Assembly: GCA_038501785.1 (NCBI GenBank)
Contig: JBAMJR010000010.1
Location: 573,501 to 637,500 of the forward strand
From: Myoxocephalus aenaeus
Taxonomy: Eukaryota > Chordata > Actinopteri > Perciformes > Cottidae
DNA: 64,000 bases
Direction: 5' to 3'
Below are positions 11,670 to 22,215 of this stretch, piece after piece; the first letter of the stretch is position 1; each line of letters begins with the position of its first letter. The notes under the pieces were generated by a model. That model searched no databases and was not told where the DNA came from. It saw only the letters and a program-made list of their open reading frames with translations. Position numbers and translations under genes: made by a program.

Positions 11670-14600
11670 TTCAATTCAATTCAATTCAATTCAATTCAGT
11701 TTATTTTATATAGCCCAACATCACAAATACAAGTTTGCCTCGGAGGGCTTTACAATCTGTACACATAACATCCCTGTCCCGGGACCTCACATCGGATCAG
11801 GAAAAACTCCCCTAAAGAGATAGTAAAAACCCTTTCACAGGGAAAAAAGGGAGAAACCTGAGGGAGAGCAACAGAGGAGGATCCCTCTCCCCGGATGGAC
11901 AGAAGCAATAGATGTCATGTGGCCAGAATGAATAGCGTAGTTACAGCACATTCAATGAATATGACAGAAATTATTCATATAATGAGTATTAGGCATGGTC
12001 CATGATCCTGATAATCCATGAAGCAGAAGGCGGTAGAGAGGAGGGGGGCATCAGAGGGCCATGGCAGCGGGTAAGACCGGTTCCAGACCGGTTCCATCAG
12101 CAGGGCCATGGCAGCAGGTAGGACCGGTTCCAGGCAGCCATGGATCCATGGCAGGACCGGGGGGCAGGACCGGGGGGCAGGACCCGGGTCCAGGCAGCCA
12201 TGAATCCATGGAAAAGGAAAGTAGAGTTAGTAATGTGCATTGAAGGGACAATAGTTTATCCAGATGGAGAGAAAGAAGAGAGGAGGAGTGAAAAAGGAAG
12301 AGAAGAGGAGCGAAAGAGGAAGAGAAGAGGAGCTCAGTGTATCCTAAGATGTCCCCCAGCAGTCTAGGCCTATAGCAGCATATCTAGGGGCTGGACCAGG
12401 GCAAACCTGAGCCAGCCCTAACTATAAGCCTGAAACAGCCCTAAGTATAAGCGCTATCAAAGAGGAAAGTCTTAAGTCTACTCTTAAATGAGGTGACTGT
12501 GTCTGCACCCCGGACTGAAAGTGGAAGCTGATTCCACAGAAGAGGAGCCCGATAACTCAAAGCTCTAGCCCCCAACCTACTTTTTAAGACTCTGGGAACC
12601 ACAAGTAACCCTGCATTCAGTGAGCGTAACGCTCTAGTGGGGTAATATGGCACTATAAGCTCTTTAAGATATGATGGTGCATCACCAGCTAAGGCTTTAT
12701 AGGTGAGGAGGAGGATTTTAAATATAATTCTCGATCTTACAGGAAGCCAGTGGAGAGCAGCTAATACAGGAGTAATGTGATCTCTCTTCCGAGTCCTTGT
12801 TAGTACACGAGCTGCAGCATTCTGGATCAGCTGGAGAGACCCAAGGGACTTTCCGGAGCAGCCTGATAATACGGAGTTACAGTAATCCAGTCTTGAAGTA
12901 ACAAATGCGTGGATCAATGTTTCCGCATCACTTTGAGACAGGATGTGCCGGATCTTTGAGATGTTCCGTAGGTGAAAAAAGGCAGTCCTTGAGATCTGTT
13001 TCACGTGGGAGCCAAAGGACAGGTCCTGGTCAAAAATAACTCCGAGATTCCTTACGGTGGTGGTGGATGCCAGAGCGATGCCATCCAGGGAAACCATATC
13101 GTCAGATAGTTGATTTCTGAGGTGTTCTGGGCCGAGTAGAATGACTTCAGTCTTGTCAGAGTTCAGCAGCAGGAAGTTGCAGGTCATCCAGGTCTTGATG
13201 TCTTTAAGACACGCTTGAAGTTTAGCGACCTGGTGGATTTCATCTGGCTTGATTGACAGATATAGTTGAGTATCATCGGCATAACAGTGAAAGTTTATGG
13301 AGTGTTTTCTGATAATATTGCCTAAAGGAAGCATATATAAGGTGAATAAAATTGGTCCAAGCACAGAACCTTGTGGAACTCCATGACGAACGGCGGTGGT
13401 CATCGAGGCTTCATCGTTTACAAATACAAACTGAGATCTATCTGATAAATACGACTTAAACCAGCTTAATGCTGTACCTTTAATACCAATCGACTGGTCT
13501 AGTCTCTGTAATAAGATGTCATGGTCAATGGTGTCAAATGCTGCACTAAGGTCTAACAGGACAAGTACAGAGACAAGTCCCCTATCTGATGCAACTAGAA
13601 GGTCATTAGTAATTGTCACTAGTGCTGTCTCTGTGCTATGATGCTTTCTAAATCCTGACTGAAATTCCTCAAATAAACTATTGTTATGTAAAAAGTCGCA
13701 CAACTGATTTGCGACTACCTTCTCCAGTATCTTAGAGAGGAAGGGAAGGTTAGAGATAGGTCTGTAGTTAGCCAACACCTCTGGATCCAGGGTGGGCTTT
13801 TTAAGAAGAGGTTTAATTACAGCTACTTTAAAAGACTGTGGTACATGACCCATTAGTAAAGACCCATTTATAATATCTAGTAGAGAGGTGCTAATTAAAG
13901 GTAAAACTTCCTTAAACAGCTTAGTCGGAACAGGGTCTAGGAGACAGGTAGAAGATTTAGAAGTAGAAACCATTGAAGACAGTTGGTCGAGGTTGATGGT
14001 AAAAAATCCATCCAGACGCACAACAGGGCCCACAGCCTCCTCCATGGTCATCCCACCTGAGGATGGACCGGCAGTAGTCGAGGGCAGGAGATCACCGATC
14101 CTGTCTCTAATAGCCAGAATCTTATCATTGAAGAAGTTCATAAAGTCATTACTACTGAGGTCTATAGGAATACACGGATCCACCGAGCTGTGACTCTCAG
14201 CCAGCCTGGCCACAGTGTTAAAGAGAAACCTAGGGTTGCTCTTGTTTTTCTCTATTAGTGATGAGTAGTAGGCTCCTCTGGCATTACGGAGGGCCTTCTT
14301 ATATGTTCTCAGACTATCCCGCCAAACCAACCGGGACTCCTCCAGACCGTTGGAACGCCATATGCCCTCAAGCTTCCGTGATGCTTGCTTCAATATGCGG
14401 GTCTGAGGGTTGTACCATGGAGCGAGCCTCCTTTGCTTAATGATCCTCTTTTTTAGAGGGGCTATCGAGTCCAGTGTCACTCTCAGTGAGCCAGTAGCAC
14501 CATCAACGAGTTGATCAATCTGGGAGGGAGTAAAGTTAGCACAGGAGTCCTCTGTTATATTGAGACGTGGTAATGAATCAAATACAGAAGGAATCGCTTC

Positions 14601-14765
14601 CTTAAATCTAGCAACAGCACCGGCAGTTAGACATCTGGTGTAAAAACTCTTGCCTAACGCTGTACAATCTGGTAGCATAAACTCAAAGGTTATAAGGCAA
14701 TGGTCTGATAAAAGAGGGTTCTGTGGAAACACTACTAAATGCTCCACATCATGCCACAAAGCACC
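11670..14765 (-). mobile_element. 5'-truncated LINE (jockey/CR1/L2/Rex1-like) with open RT frame
   Basis: Non-LTR retrotransposon on the minus strand. Its 3' end is a TTGAA-type short tandem tail at 11670-11697, followed by a 3'UTR of about 0.74 kb with ACCGGTTCC / CCATGGCAGC repeats and then a 772-codon frame. The 5' end is lost inside the endonuclease domain near 14765. A second copy of its 3' quarter lies inverted at 15424-16163, and a 3'UTR-only copy at 29888-30140. Confidence 0.88.
12441..14759 (-). CDS. LINE ORF2 C-terminal part: reverse transcriptase
   Basis: 772 codons without a stop. The N terminus (SDHCLITFEF near residue 20) matches the last conserved block of an AP-type endonuclease, so most of that domain is missing. 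The RT core contains LDLSAAFDTIDHDILLQRL (motif A), GVPQGSVLGPILFTLYM (motif B) and HCYADDTQLYLS (motif C with the catalytic Asp-Asp). The C terminus is a conserved LINE tail ending LKTFLFDSAYT. The first Met is probably not the native start because the element is truncated. The intact frame implies recent insertion. The protein would copy LINE RNA at nicked target DNA, but a copy without endonuclease is unlikely to be autonomous. Confidence 0.92.
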   Translation of the reverse strand: MWHDVEHLVVFPQNPLLSDHCLITFEFMLPDCTALGKSFYTRCLTAGAVARFKEAIPSVFDSLPRLNITEDSCANFTPSQIDQLVDGATGSLRVTLDSIAPLKKRIIKQRRLAPWYNPQTRILKQASRKLEGIWRSNGLEESRLVWRDSLRTYKKALRNARGAYYSSLIEKNKSNPRFLFNTVARLAESHSSVDPCIPIDLSSNDFMNFFNDKILAIRDRIGDLLPSTTAGPSSGGMTMEEAVGPVVRLDGFFTINLDQLSSMVSTSKSSTCLLDPVPTKLFKEVLPLISTSLLDIINGSLLMGHVPQSFKVAVIKPLLKKPTLDPEVLANYRPISNLPFLSKILEKVVANQLCDFLHNNSLFEEFQSGFRKHHSTETALVTITNDLLVASDRGLVSVLVLLDLSAAFDTIDHDILLQRLDQSIGIKGTALSWFKSYLSDRSQFVFVNDEASMTTAVRHGVPQGSVLGPILFTLYMLPLGNIIRKHSINFHCYADDTQLYLSIKPDEIHQVAKLQACLKDIKTWMTCNFLLLNSDKTEVILLGPEHLRNQLSDDMVSLDGIALASTTTVRNLGVIFDQDLSFGSHVKQISRTAFFHLRNISKIRHILSQSDAETLIHAFVTSRLDYCNSVLSGCSGKSLGSLQLIQNAAARVLTRTRKRDHITPVLAALHWLPVRSRIIFKILLLTYKALAGDAPSYLKELIVPYYPTRALRSLNAGLLVVPRVLKSRLGARALSYRAPLLWNQLPLSVRGADTVTSFKSRLKTFLFDSAYT

Positions 14766-15325
14766 AGAGACGTCTCTGTTACATTAGCAGCTAATTAAAA
14801 CAAAACAAAGCTAATCGCCCTCCTGCACCAAGAGGATGAAACACGGGGCCTGGAGCTCCACATCCCATCACCAGGCCTGAGGCGGAGGAAAGAACTCAAC
14901 GACGCCAAAGAGACGTTTTCTGATCGTTTCCCATCTGCATGTTACATGATGTCACTTTAAATGTGAGCTGGAACACACAGCAACTAATGAACGTGTCAGA
15001 ACATAATCTGTATTACTCATTATGTTCCTACAGGATGTGATGTGTTAACTGGTTTTCAGCTTCTATCCGCCCAGTGGTCAATGTGTCAATCATCCATATG
15101 TTTGGATGCAACCCAGTTAAAAAAAATCTGGATGTTTAGAGAGAAGTTAAGTCCCGCCCCTTCTGGTGTCCACATGGAACCTTATTTAAAGAAAATCGTG
15201 CATGTTAAGAAAGTTTCAGTCTTTAGTTTTCCTCCTCTAGTCAACGTTGATTTATTCGTCACATAACTTCTGTACTTATAAGCACCACCGTAGTTAATTT
15301 AACACAAACATTTAGATCTTTTCCT
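14766..15325. other. spacer, no feature recognised
   Basis: Unique-looking sequence between the LINE 5' break and the CTCAACCTA minisatellite. Frames are short and have no domain. Confidence 0.4.
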
Positions 15326-15327
15326 CA

Positions 15328-15423
15328 ACCTACCATGCTGTTGTTGCCTCAACCTACCATGCTGTTGTTGCCTCAACCTAACATGCTGTTGTTGCCTCAA
15401 CCTAAGAACATACTGTTGTAGTA
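15328..15423. repeat. GTTGTTGCCTCAACCTA minisatellite, left segment
   Basis: About four units of 22-24 bp containing CATGCTGTTGTTGCCTCAAC. The segment is interrupted by the LINE copy that follows. Confidence 0.9.
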
Positions 15424-16163
15424 TCGAGAATCATATTTAAAATCCTTCTCCTCACCTATAAAGCCTTAGCTGGTGATGCACCATCATATCTTAAAGAGCT
15501 CATAGTGCCATATTACCCCACTAGAGCGTTACGCTCACTGAATGCAGGGTTACTTGTGGTTCCCAGAGTCTTAAAAAGTAGGTTGGGGGCTAGAGCTTTC
15601 AGTTATCGGGCTCCTCTTCTGTGGAATCAGCTTCCACTTTCAGTCCGGGGGGCAGACACAGTCACCTCATTTAAGAGTAGACTTAAGACTTTCCTCTTTG
15701 ATAGCGCTTATACTTAGGGCTGTTTCAGGCTTATAGTTAGGGCTGGCTCAGGTTTGCCCTGGTCCAGCCCCTAGATATGCTGCTATAGGCCTAGACTGCT
15801 GGGGGACATCTTAGGATACACTGAGCTCCTCTTCTCTTCCTCTTTCGCTCCTCTTCTCTTCCTCTTTCGCTTCTCTTCCGCTTTCACTCCTCCTCTCCTC
15901 TTCTTTCTCTCCATCTGGATAAACTATTGTCTCTTCAATGCACATTACTAACTCTACTTTCTTTTTCCATGGATTCATGGCTGCCTGGAACCGGTCCTGC
16001 CCCGGGTCCTGCCCGCGGTCCTGACCCCTGCCATGAATGCCTGGAACCAGTCCTGCCTGCTTCCATGGCCCTGCTGATGGAACCGGCTTGGAACCGGTCC
16101 TGCCTGCTGCCATGGCCCTGCTGATGTTGGGCTATATAAAATAAACTGAATTGAATTGAATTG
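15424..16163 (+). mobile_element. truncated LINE copy inserted in minisatellite, opposite orientation
   Basis: Matches the C-terminal end of the RT frame and the 3'UTR of the 11670-14765 LINE, but on the plus strand. The frame at 15505-15717 ends in the same TFLFDSAYT tail and differs at one visible residue. The 3' end is a GAATTGAATT tail directly abutting the minisatellite. Confidence 0.9.
15505..15717 (+). pseudogene. 5'-truncated LINE RT C-terminal fragment
   Basis: About 70 codons matching the last residues of the minus-strand LINE frame, including LWNQLPLSVRGADTVTSFKS. It has no catalytic motifs, so it is a dead-on-arrival copy. Confidence 0.9.
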
Positions 16164-16308
16164 TTGTTGCCTCAACCTAACTACATGCTGTTGTTGCCTC
16201 AACTTAACATGCTGTTGTTGCCTCAACCTAACATGCTGTTGTTGCCTCAACCTAACTTGCTGTTGTTGCCTCAACTTAACATGCTGTTGTTGCCTCAACT
16301 TAACATGC
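16164..16308. repeat. GTTGTTGCCTCAACCTA minisatellite, middle segment
   Basis: Continuation of the array at 15328, about six units, ending at the Harbinger terminal repeat. Confidence 0.92.
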
Positions 16309-17189
16309 AGAGGCCTGTCTCACGAAGCTGGATTTCGGTTTAGCGAAGTAACTTCTGGATTAACTCTGGGTTTTCCGTCTCATGAAGCTGGTTCACTTCT
16401 TAGCGGGGTACGTTGCCCCGGTAATTTACGCTGAACGCCTAACCTGCTCCAGAGCAGCTTAAGTTCCCGGATAAGATCTCAGCGGGTCTATAAGACGCCT
16501 ACTGGCCAATCATTGTCTTGGAAAAACGGCCTGCCCATTTCTACAGAATCCTGTTGAGGAAGGCGCACGGATAGTAAGAGCAGCGCTCCAGAGAGCGTCT
16601 CTTCATCTGTTGCCTCCTCATGGCCGACATGAGAAGAAGAAAAGATGTCTTCCTCTTTAATGCACGATCAGCACCAACAGATTGCTTGTAAGTGTATGAC
16701 AGTTTGAATTTACTGTTACCTTTTAACTTGCCCCATGTTCTTATAGCTGGGGTTGCAACTGAAATGAGGTTAAATTGTTAAAACGAAAAGATAATCAAAA
16801 TAGGCACATACATTTGAGACAGTGATTTAATATTACAATCCCAGTAACTTATGCATTGGCGGAGTCGGCGATTTTTCCCCCACGATTCCTTGCGGCCTCT
16901 GGCTGCTGCAGCAGTGTTGCTTTTTGCTTGTATTCTTTCTCTATATTTTTCGTACATTCTTAAGATTATGGTTTGCTCCTCCGTTGTAAAACACGTTGCT
17001 CTCGGCGGCTTCTCCATGGTGCACAATTGGTCTAACGGAGTTAACTCCGCCCCTTTTATGTGCACGAGCACAGATCGATAACCGGCTTCGTGAGACCAAT
17101 AAGCGAGACCGCGGACATCTGGTTAAGTGCAGCTGGATAACTGAGGGAAACCCCGGGTATGTTAATCCAGCTTCGTGAGACAGGCCTCT
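16309..17189. mobile_element. Harbinger-type DNA transposon, deletion derivative
   Basis: Perfect 26-bp terminal inverted repeats at 16309-16334 and 17164-17189 (outer bases AGAGGCCTGTCTCACGAAGC), with further subterminal GAAGC/GCTTC repeats. The element is about 880 bp and carries a fragment of a Myb/SANT-like gene on the minus strand but no DDE transposase. It sits inside the minisatellite. I could not read a clear short target duplication. The Harbinger assignment rests on the Myb-like cargo and the remembered terminal sequence. Confidence 0.75.
16848..17071 (-). pseudogene. Myb/SANT-like DNA-binding protein fragment of a Harbinger element, frameshifted
   Basis: The minus-strand frame contains FTTEEQTIILRMYEKYRERI and then RKESWGK, like the helix-turn-helix start of Myb-like proteins carried by Harbinger transposons. 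After Trp-Gly-Lys an extra A in a run of five (complement of 16872-16876) shifts the frame. The next frame resumes a plausible Ile-Ala-Asp-x-Ala-Asn-Ala motif, so the domain is broken. Confidence 0.6.
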
Positions 17190-17845
17190 GTTGTTGCCTC
17201 AACCTAACATGCTGTTGTTGCCTCAAACTAACTACAAGCTGTTGTTGTCTCAAACTAACTACAAGCTGTTGTTGCCTCAACTTAACATGCTGTTGTTGCC
17301 TCAAACTAACTACAAGCTGTTGTTGTCTCAACCTAACTACATGCTGTTGTTGCCTCAACCTAACATGCTGTTGTTGCCTCAAACTAACTACAAGCTGTTG
17401 TTGTCTCAACCTAACTACATGCTGTTGTTGCCTCAACTTAACATGCTGTTGTTGCCTCAACCTAACATGCTGTTGTTGCCTCAACCTAACATGCTGTTGT
17501 TGCCTCAACCTAACTTGCTGTTGTTGCCTCAACCTAACATGCTGTTGTTGCCTCAACCTAACATGCTGTTGTTGCCTCAACCTAACTACATGCTGTTGTT
17601 GCCTCAACCTAACATGCTGTTGTTGCCTCAACCTAACATGCTGTTGTTGCCTCAACCTAACATGCTGTTGTTGCCTCAACCTAACTACATGCTGTTGTTG
17701 CCTCAACCTAACATGCTGTTGTTGCCTCAACCTAACATGCTGTTGTTGCCTCAACCTAACATGCTGTTGTTGCCTCAACCTAACTACATGCTGTTGTTGC
17801 CTCAACCTAACTACATGCTGTTGTTGCCTCAACCTAACATGGTTG
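17190..17845. repeat. GTTGTTGCCTCAACCTA minisatellite, right segment
   Basis: About 27 units of 22-26 bp with CTAACATG and CTAACTACATG variants. Open frames up to 309 codons on both strands come from the repeat and are not genes. Confidence 0.95.
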
Positions 17846-19110
17846 TTTCCTGTGAAGACAGAAGTTTATTTTGAAAAGACATGCAGAAGAAGAAGTGCTG
17901 TATTCTTTCATTACTTCCCTCCACACATAATCAACATCTTGCCTGAAACAGACGGCTTTCAGATCGCAGAGGAAACGTGTTTTTGTTCTTTTAGTTTGAC
18001 AGAAACATTTGATGCAACATCGTCTTTAAATCTCCGTCCAACCTGCTGCATGATTTGCACTTTCAATAAACAAATGTTTTGCAGTTAAAACACGATATTG
18101 TCCCCCGGCCTGATGAAGCGCTGCACAGCTGCAATAAAACCAGCAGGACGTCAAAGCAACGCCGAACAATAGAAAGAAACGCACAACTCAGTTTGATCTC
18201 TCTTCTTTTTTACATTGTGCAATAATATATTTCAATTTCATGTGCAATATTATTTTCATTCCATAACTTTCTATACAATATCACAATATCTCAATATCAT
18301 GCTCAACATTACTTTTATATTTTAGTTTCCATTGGGCTCCGGTGTAAGTATAGTATATAGTATATACTATATACTATATACTGTATACTACATAGAGTAT
18401 ATTATAAACTGTGTATGTTTACTCTTGTATTTAATCTTTGTTGTTGTGATTTACTTTTTCTTAATTACTTTTTTTCTATTGTATAAATAAAATAAAACAA
18501 ATTACATAAAATTATATTTAAATTAATTTAATTAAATTAAGATAAACAAGAGGCAACAAAATAGAAGAATAAATGAACAATTAACATGTAAAAACTGCGC
18601 TCTGTGTCTCTGGAGGAGCTGATGACTGAAAATGGCTTCACTTGAGAAATCTGTGTTAAACACACTGTTGGCAGAGACTGTTGAGTTGCATTATGGGTAG
18701 TGTTCTTTAGCTCTGCCCCCACCGCATGCATTACACACCTGTCGTAAAGGTCCCATCAGCACAGGTGTCACATCCAGCCTCATTAAGCTCGCGCCCAGGT
18801 GAGTCAGAGGCGATGCCGTCACCGCGGCGTGCGGCCGGGACGAAGCCGTGCGTGTGCGCTCTGACGGGCGGCGTTGATTGGTGCCACGTGCACACGGCTC
18901 CGCCACGTGCACACGGCTCTGATGAAGCTTCCATAAGTTTCCCTTCACTTGCTGTCGCTGCCCACTGCGAGTGACTCATGACAGGTCAGAACAAAGTCTC
19001 TCTTTACGGCCCAATTAGTGACAACACTCTCCAGAGAGAGTCTGGTGGGAACGAGTCCGTCAGAAGACTGCAGCCGCCTTGAGCTGGAGCTCCATGGCCT
19101 CTACAGCCTG
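17846..19110. other. intergenic; GC-rich patch at 18720-18980
   Basis: No supported gene. 18345-18405 is a TATAGTATATAC palindromic run. The 18720-18980 patch is GC-rich, with a duplicated GCCACGTGCACACGGCTC segment (about 18889 and 18902), and could be regulatory. Confidence 0.35.
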
Positions 19111-19114
19111 GTGT

Positions 19115-20440
19115 TTAATAAAGGTTTATTCTCATGTTAATACACCTTTATTATCATGTTTAATAAACCTTTATTATCATGTTTAATACACCTTTATTCT
19201 CATGTTAATAAACCTTTATTATCATGTTTAATAAACCTTTATTGTCATGTTAATAAACCTTTATTAACATGTTTAATAAACCTTTATTATCATGTTTAAT
19301 ACACCTTTATTATCATGTTTAATACACCTTTATTCTCATGTTAATAAACCGTTATTATCATGTTAATAAACCTTTATTATCATGTTTAATACACCTTTAT
19401 TGTCATGTTAATAAACCTTTATTAACATGTTTAATAAACCTTTATTATCATGTTAATACACCTTTATTATCATGTTTAATACACCTTTATTGTCATGTTA
19501 ATAAACCTTTATTAACATGTTTAATAAACCTTTATTATCATGTTAATACACCTTTATTATCATGTTTAATACACCTTTATTATCATGTTTAATACACCTT
19601 TATTGTCATGTTAATAAACATTTATTATCATGTTTAATACACCTTTATTATCATGTTTAATACACCTTTATTCTCATGTTAATAAACCTTTATTATCATG
19701 TTAATAAACCTTTATTATCATGTTTAATACACCTTTATTGTCATGTTAATAAACCTTTATTAACATGTTTAATAAACCTTTATTATCATGTTAATACACC
19801 TTTATTATCATGTTTAATACACCTTTATTGTCATGTTAATAAACCTTTATTAACATGTTTAATAAACCTTTATTATCATGTTAATACACCTTTATTATCA
19901 TGTTTAATACACCTTTATTATCATGTTTAATACACCTTTATTATCATGTTAATAAACATTTATTATCATGTTTAATACACCTTTATTATCATGTTTGATA
20001 AACCTTTATTGTCATGTTAATAAACCTGTATTATCAGGTTAATAAACCTTTATTATCATGTTAATGAACATTTAGTATCATGTTTATTAAACCTGTATTA
20101 TCATGTTAATAAACCTTTAGTATCATGTTTATTAAACCTGTATTATCATGTTAATAAACCTTTATTAACATGTTAATTAACCTTTATTATATGTTAATTA
20201 ACCTTTATTATCATGTTAATAAGCCTTTATTAGCATGTTTAATACACCTTTAGTATCATGTTTATTAAACCTGTATTATCATGTTAATAAACCTTTATTA
20301 ACATGTTTAATACACCTTTATTAACATGTTAATGAACCTGTATTATCATGTTAATAAACCTTTATTAACATGTTTAATACACCTTTATTATCATGTTAAT
20401 AAACCTTTATTATAATGTTTAATAAACCTTTATTAACATG
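19115..20440. repeat. 22-23 bp minisatellite AATAAACCTTTATTATCATG
   Basis: Roughly 57 head-to-tail units alternating ATGTTAATAAACCTTTATTA and ATGTTTAATACACCTTTATT variants. A higher-order repeat of 338 bp is visible: 19338-19592 and 19676-19930 are almost identical. Confidence 0.95.
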
Positions 20441-21220
20441 TCAGGTTCAGTAATGCCAACGTACAACATCTTAGATATGCAGTAAGACAAGAAACTAAAG
20501 AAGAGAGAGCAGATTTTTTGGTACGAGAGTTTTTTTGCTTGATTGTTTTTGAAAAATGTATTTAGTGCTTTAAATATCATAGGAGTGACCTAAAGAATAA
20601 ATCTGGAAAATAAAAATATACTACATTTAATAAAATAATTGATAAGTAAATCCAAAATGTGGAGGTATAAAGAGAAATAAAACAATGATAAAATTGTAAG
20701 TGTTTTCATTTATTATCACATTTATTCTTTCATTTATTTCTGTGATTTATATGTATTACTCTGTTCCCTTTATTTGTCTTTCTAAAAAGTGTATTTTATT
20801 TATTTGTATCTCTTTATTTTTCTCTATTGCATTTGCTTCTCCCTATATTTTCCCTTCATTTATTCTTGTATTTATTTATTTTATATTTCCACATTTTTAC
20901 CATTTGTATGCACTCCTATGACTCCATATTAATTTAGCATGTGCTGATGAAATACAACTTTTAAAAAATGATAATAATTTAAACAAAACAGGAGGGATTG
21001 ATTCATTTGGACGACTTGAATTAAGTATTTATATGTCTTAAAGAGCTGACCTATTGAAGAAGATCTGTGGGTCCAAACAGAAGTCAGAGCGCCATCTGGT
21101 GGTTCACCAGCTGCTCGCATGGTGCGACAATAAGTTAAATATGATCTCTACTGTGTGTTGATGTGATGGGTTTAAAGCAGAGACTTGGAGAGGATGAAGA
21201 AGGAACAATGGTGAAGAACC
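20441..21220. other. AT-rich intergenic stretch
   Basis: No supported gene. It contains one strong CTCF-like motif, listed separately. Confidence 0.4.
21089..21102 (-). promoter_or_regulatory. CTCF-like motif
   Basis: The minus strand reads CCACCAGATGGCGC, a full match to the remembered CTCF core CCASYAGRKGGCRS. It is an isolated single copy in non-repetitive sequence. Confidence 0.55.
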
Positions 21221-21224
21221 TTGC

Positions 21225-21487
21225 GCAGGTAAAGGTTTACAGGTAAACAGGTGAAGAGGTGAACCGGTGCGCAGGTGAACAGGTGAACAGGTCAACCGGT
21301 GAGCAGGTGAACAGGTGAACAGGTCAACCGGTGAGCAGGTTAGCAGGTGAACAGGTGAGCAGGTGAACAGGTGAACAGGTCAACCGGTGAGCAGGTGAAC
21401 AGGTGAACAGGTCAACCGGTGAGCAGGTTAGCAGGTGAACAGGTAAACAGGTGAACAGGTGAGCAGGTGAACCGGTGAACAGGTGAA
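21225..21487. repeat. GTGAACAG / GTCAACCG tandem repeat
   Basis: About 30 units of 8-10 bp, mainly CAGGTGAACAGGTGAGCAGG and CAACCGGTGAG. CAGGTG E-box-like words recur. Confidence 0.92.
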
Positions 21488-21836
21488 GTCTGCACTGTTT
21501 CATGAAGATGTGGCGTCAAAAAGGAGGAGACGCATTCCACTGTTTAAATAATCAGAATATATGAACAATTTACAATTTGAAAAATCCCCAATAATTGAGG
21601 CGTATGTTGAGCATAACATGTATAAATATGATAAGGAATATATATAAGAAATACGAAAATATAAATAAAATTAAATAAAAAATATAAAGTAATAAAAGAG
21701 AAGAAAGAATGGAAAGAAAACACTTTATGAGTCTTATTAGAAAAGGTGAAAACCTCTCAGGCGGTTATTACCTCTCTGTGTAAACAACAGGAAATGGGAC
21801 CATCATTTTATTGTCCAACAGAACCCTGAATGAGGA

Positions 21837-21837
<1 letters not shown>

Positions 21838-21907
<70 letters not shown>
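21838..21907. repeat. (GT)n microsatellite
   Basis: About 34 GT dinucleotides. Confidence 0.97.
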
Positions 21908-21908
<1 letters not shown>

Positions 21909-21994
21909 AACCAGAGAAGCGTTCACATGTTGCTGCTCTCGTTATTCACCACAGACACACAATGAATATCATACTCACTGGAGCTGGAGGGCAG

Positions 21995-21995
<1 letters not shown>

Positions 21996-22050
<55 letters not shown>
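21996..22050. repeat. (GT)n microsatellite
   Basis: About 27 GT dinucleotides, 90 bp from the previous GT tract. Confidence 0.97.
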
Positions 22051-22051
<1 letters not shown>

Positions 22052-22129
22052 TGTTGCAGAGCCACATACCGGGCATGAAGGATGGTGTAAGGAGTTTTAC
22101 TTATACAACTCTTCCTGTACAGTTTTATA

Positions 22130-22215
22130 ACTGGGTCACGTTCTGGTCGACACCTGTCAATCACCTTGTAGCCCCGCCCTAAAGCATATTATGGTCTATT
22201 TGACTCTAAATAGTC
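22130..22215 (+). repeat. dispersed repeat family (GACCTGTCAATCACC family), copy A
   Basis: Contains CGACACCTGTCAATCACCTT and GTAGCCCCGCCCTAAAGC, shared with copies at 29575-29830 (plus), 41096-41400 (minus) and 45530-45700 (minus). This copy is truncated. Confidence 0.75.

Noticed and set aside
17056..18088. Leu/Cys/Asn-rich and Arg/Gln-rich long frames
   Set aside because: Products of the GTTGTTGCC minisatellite on both strands.
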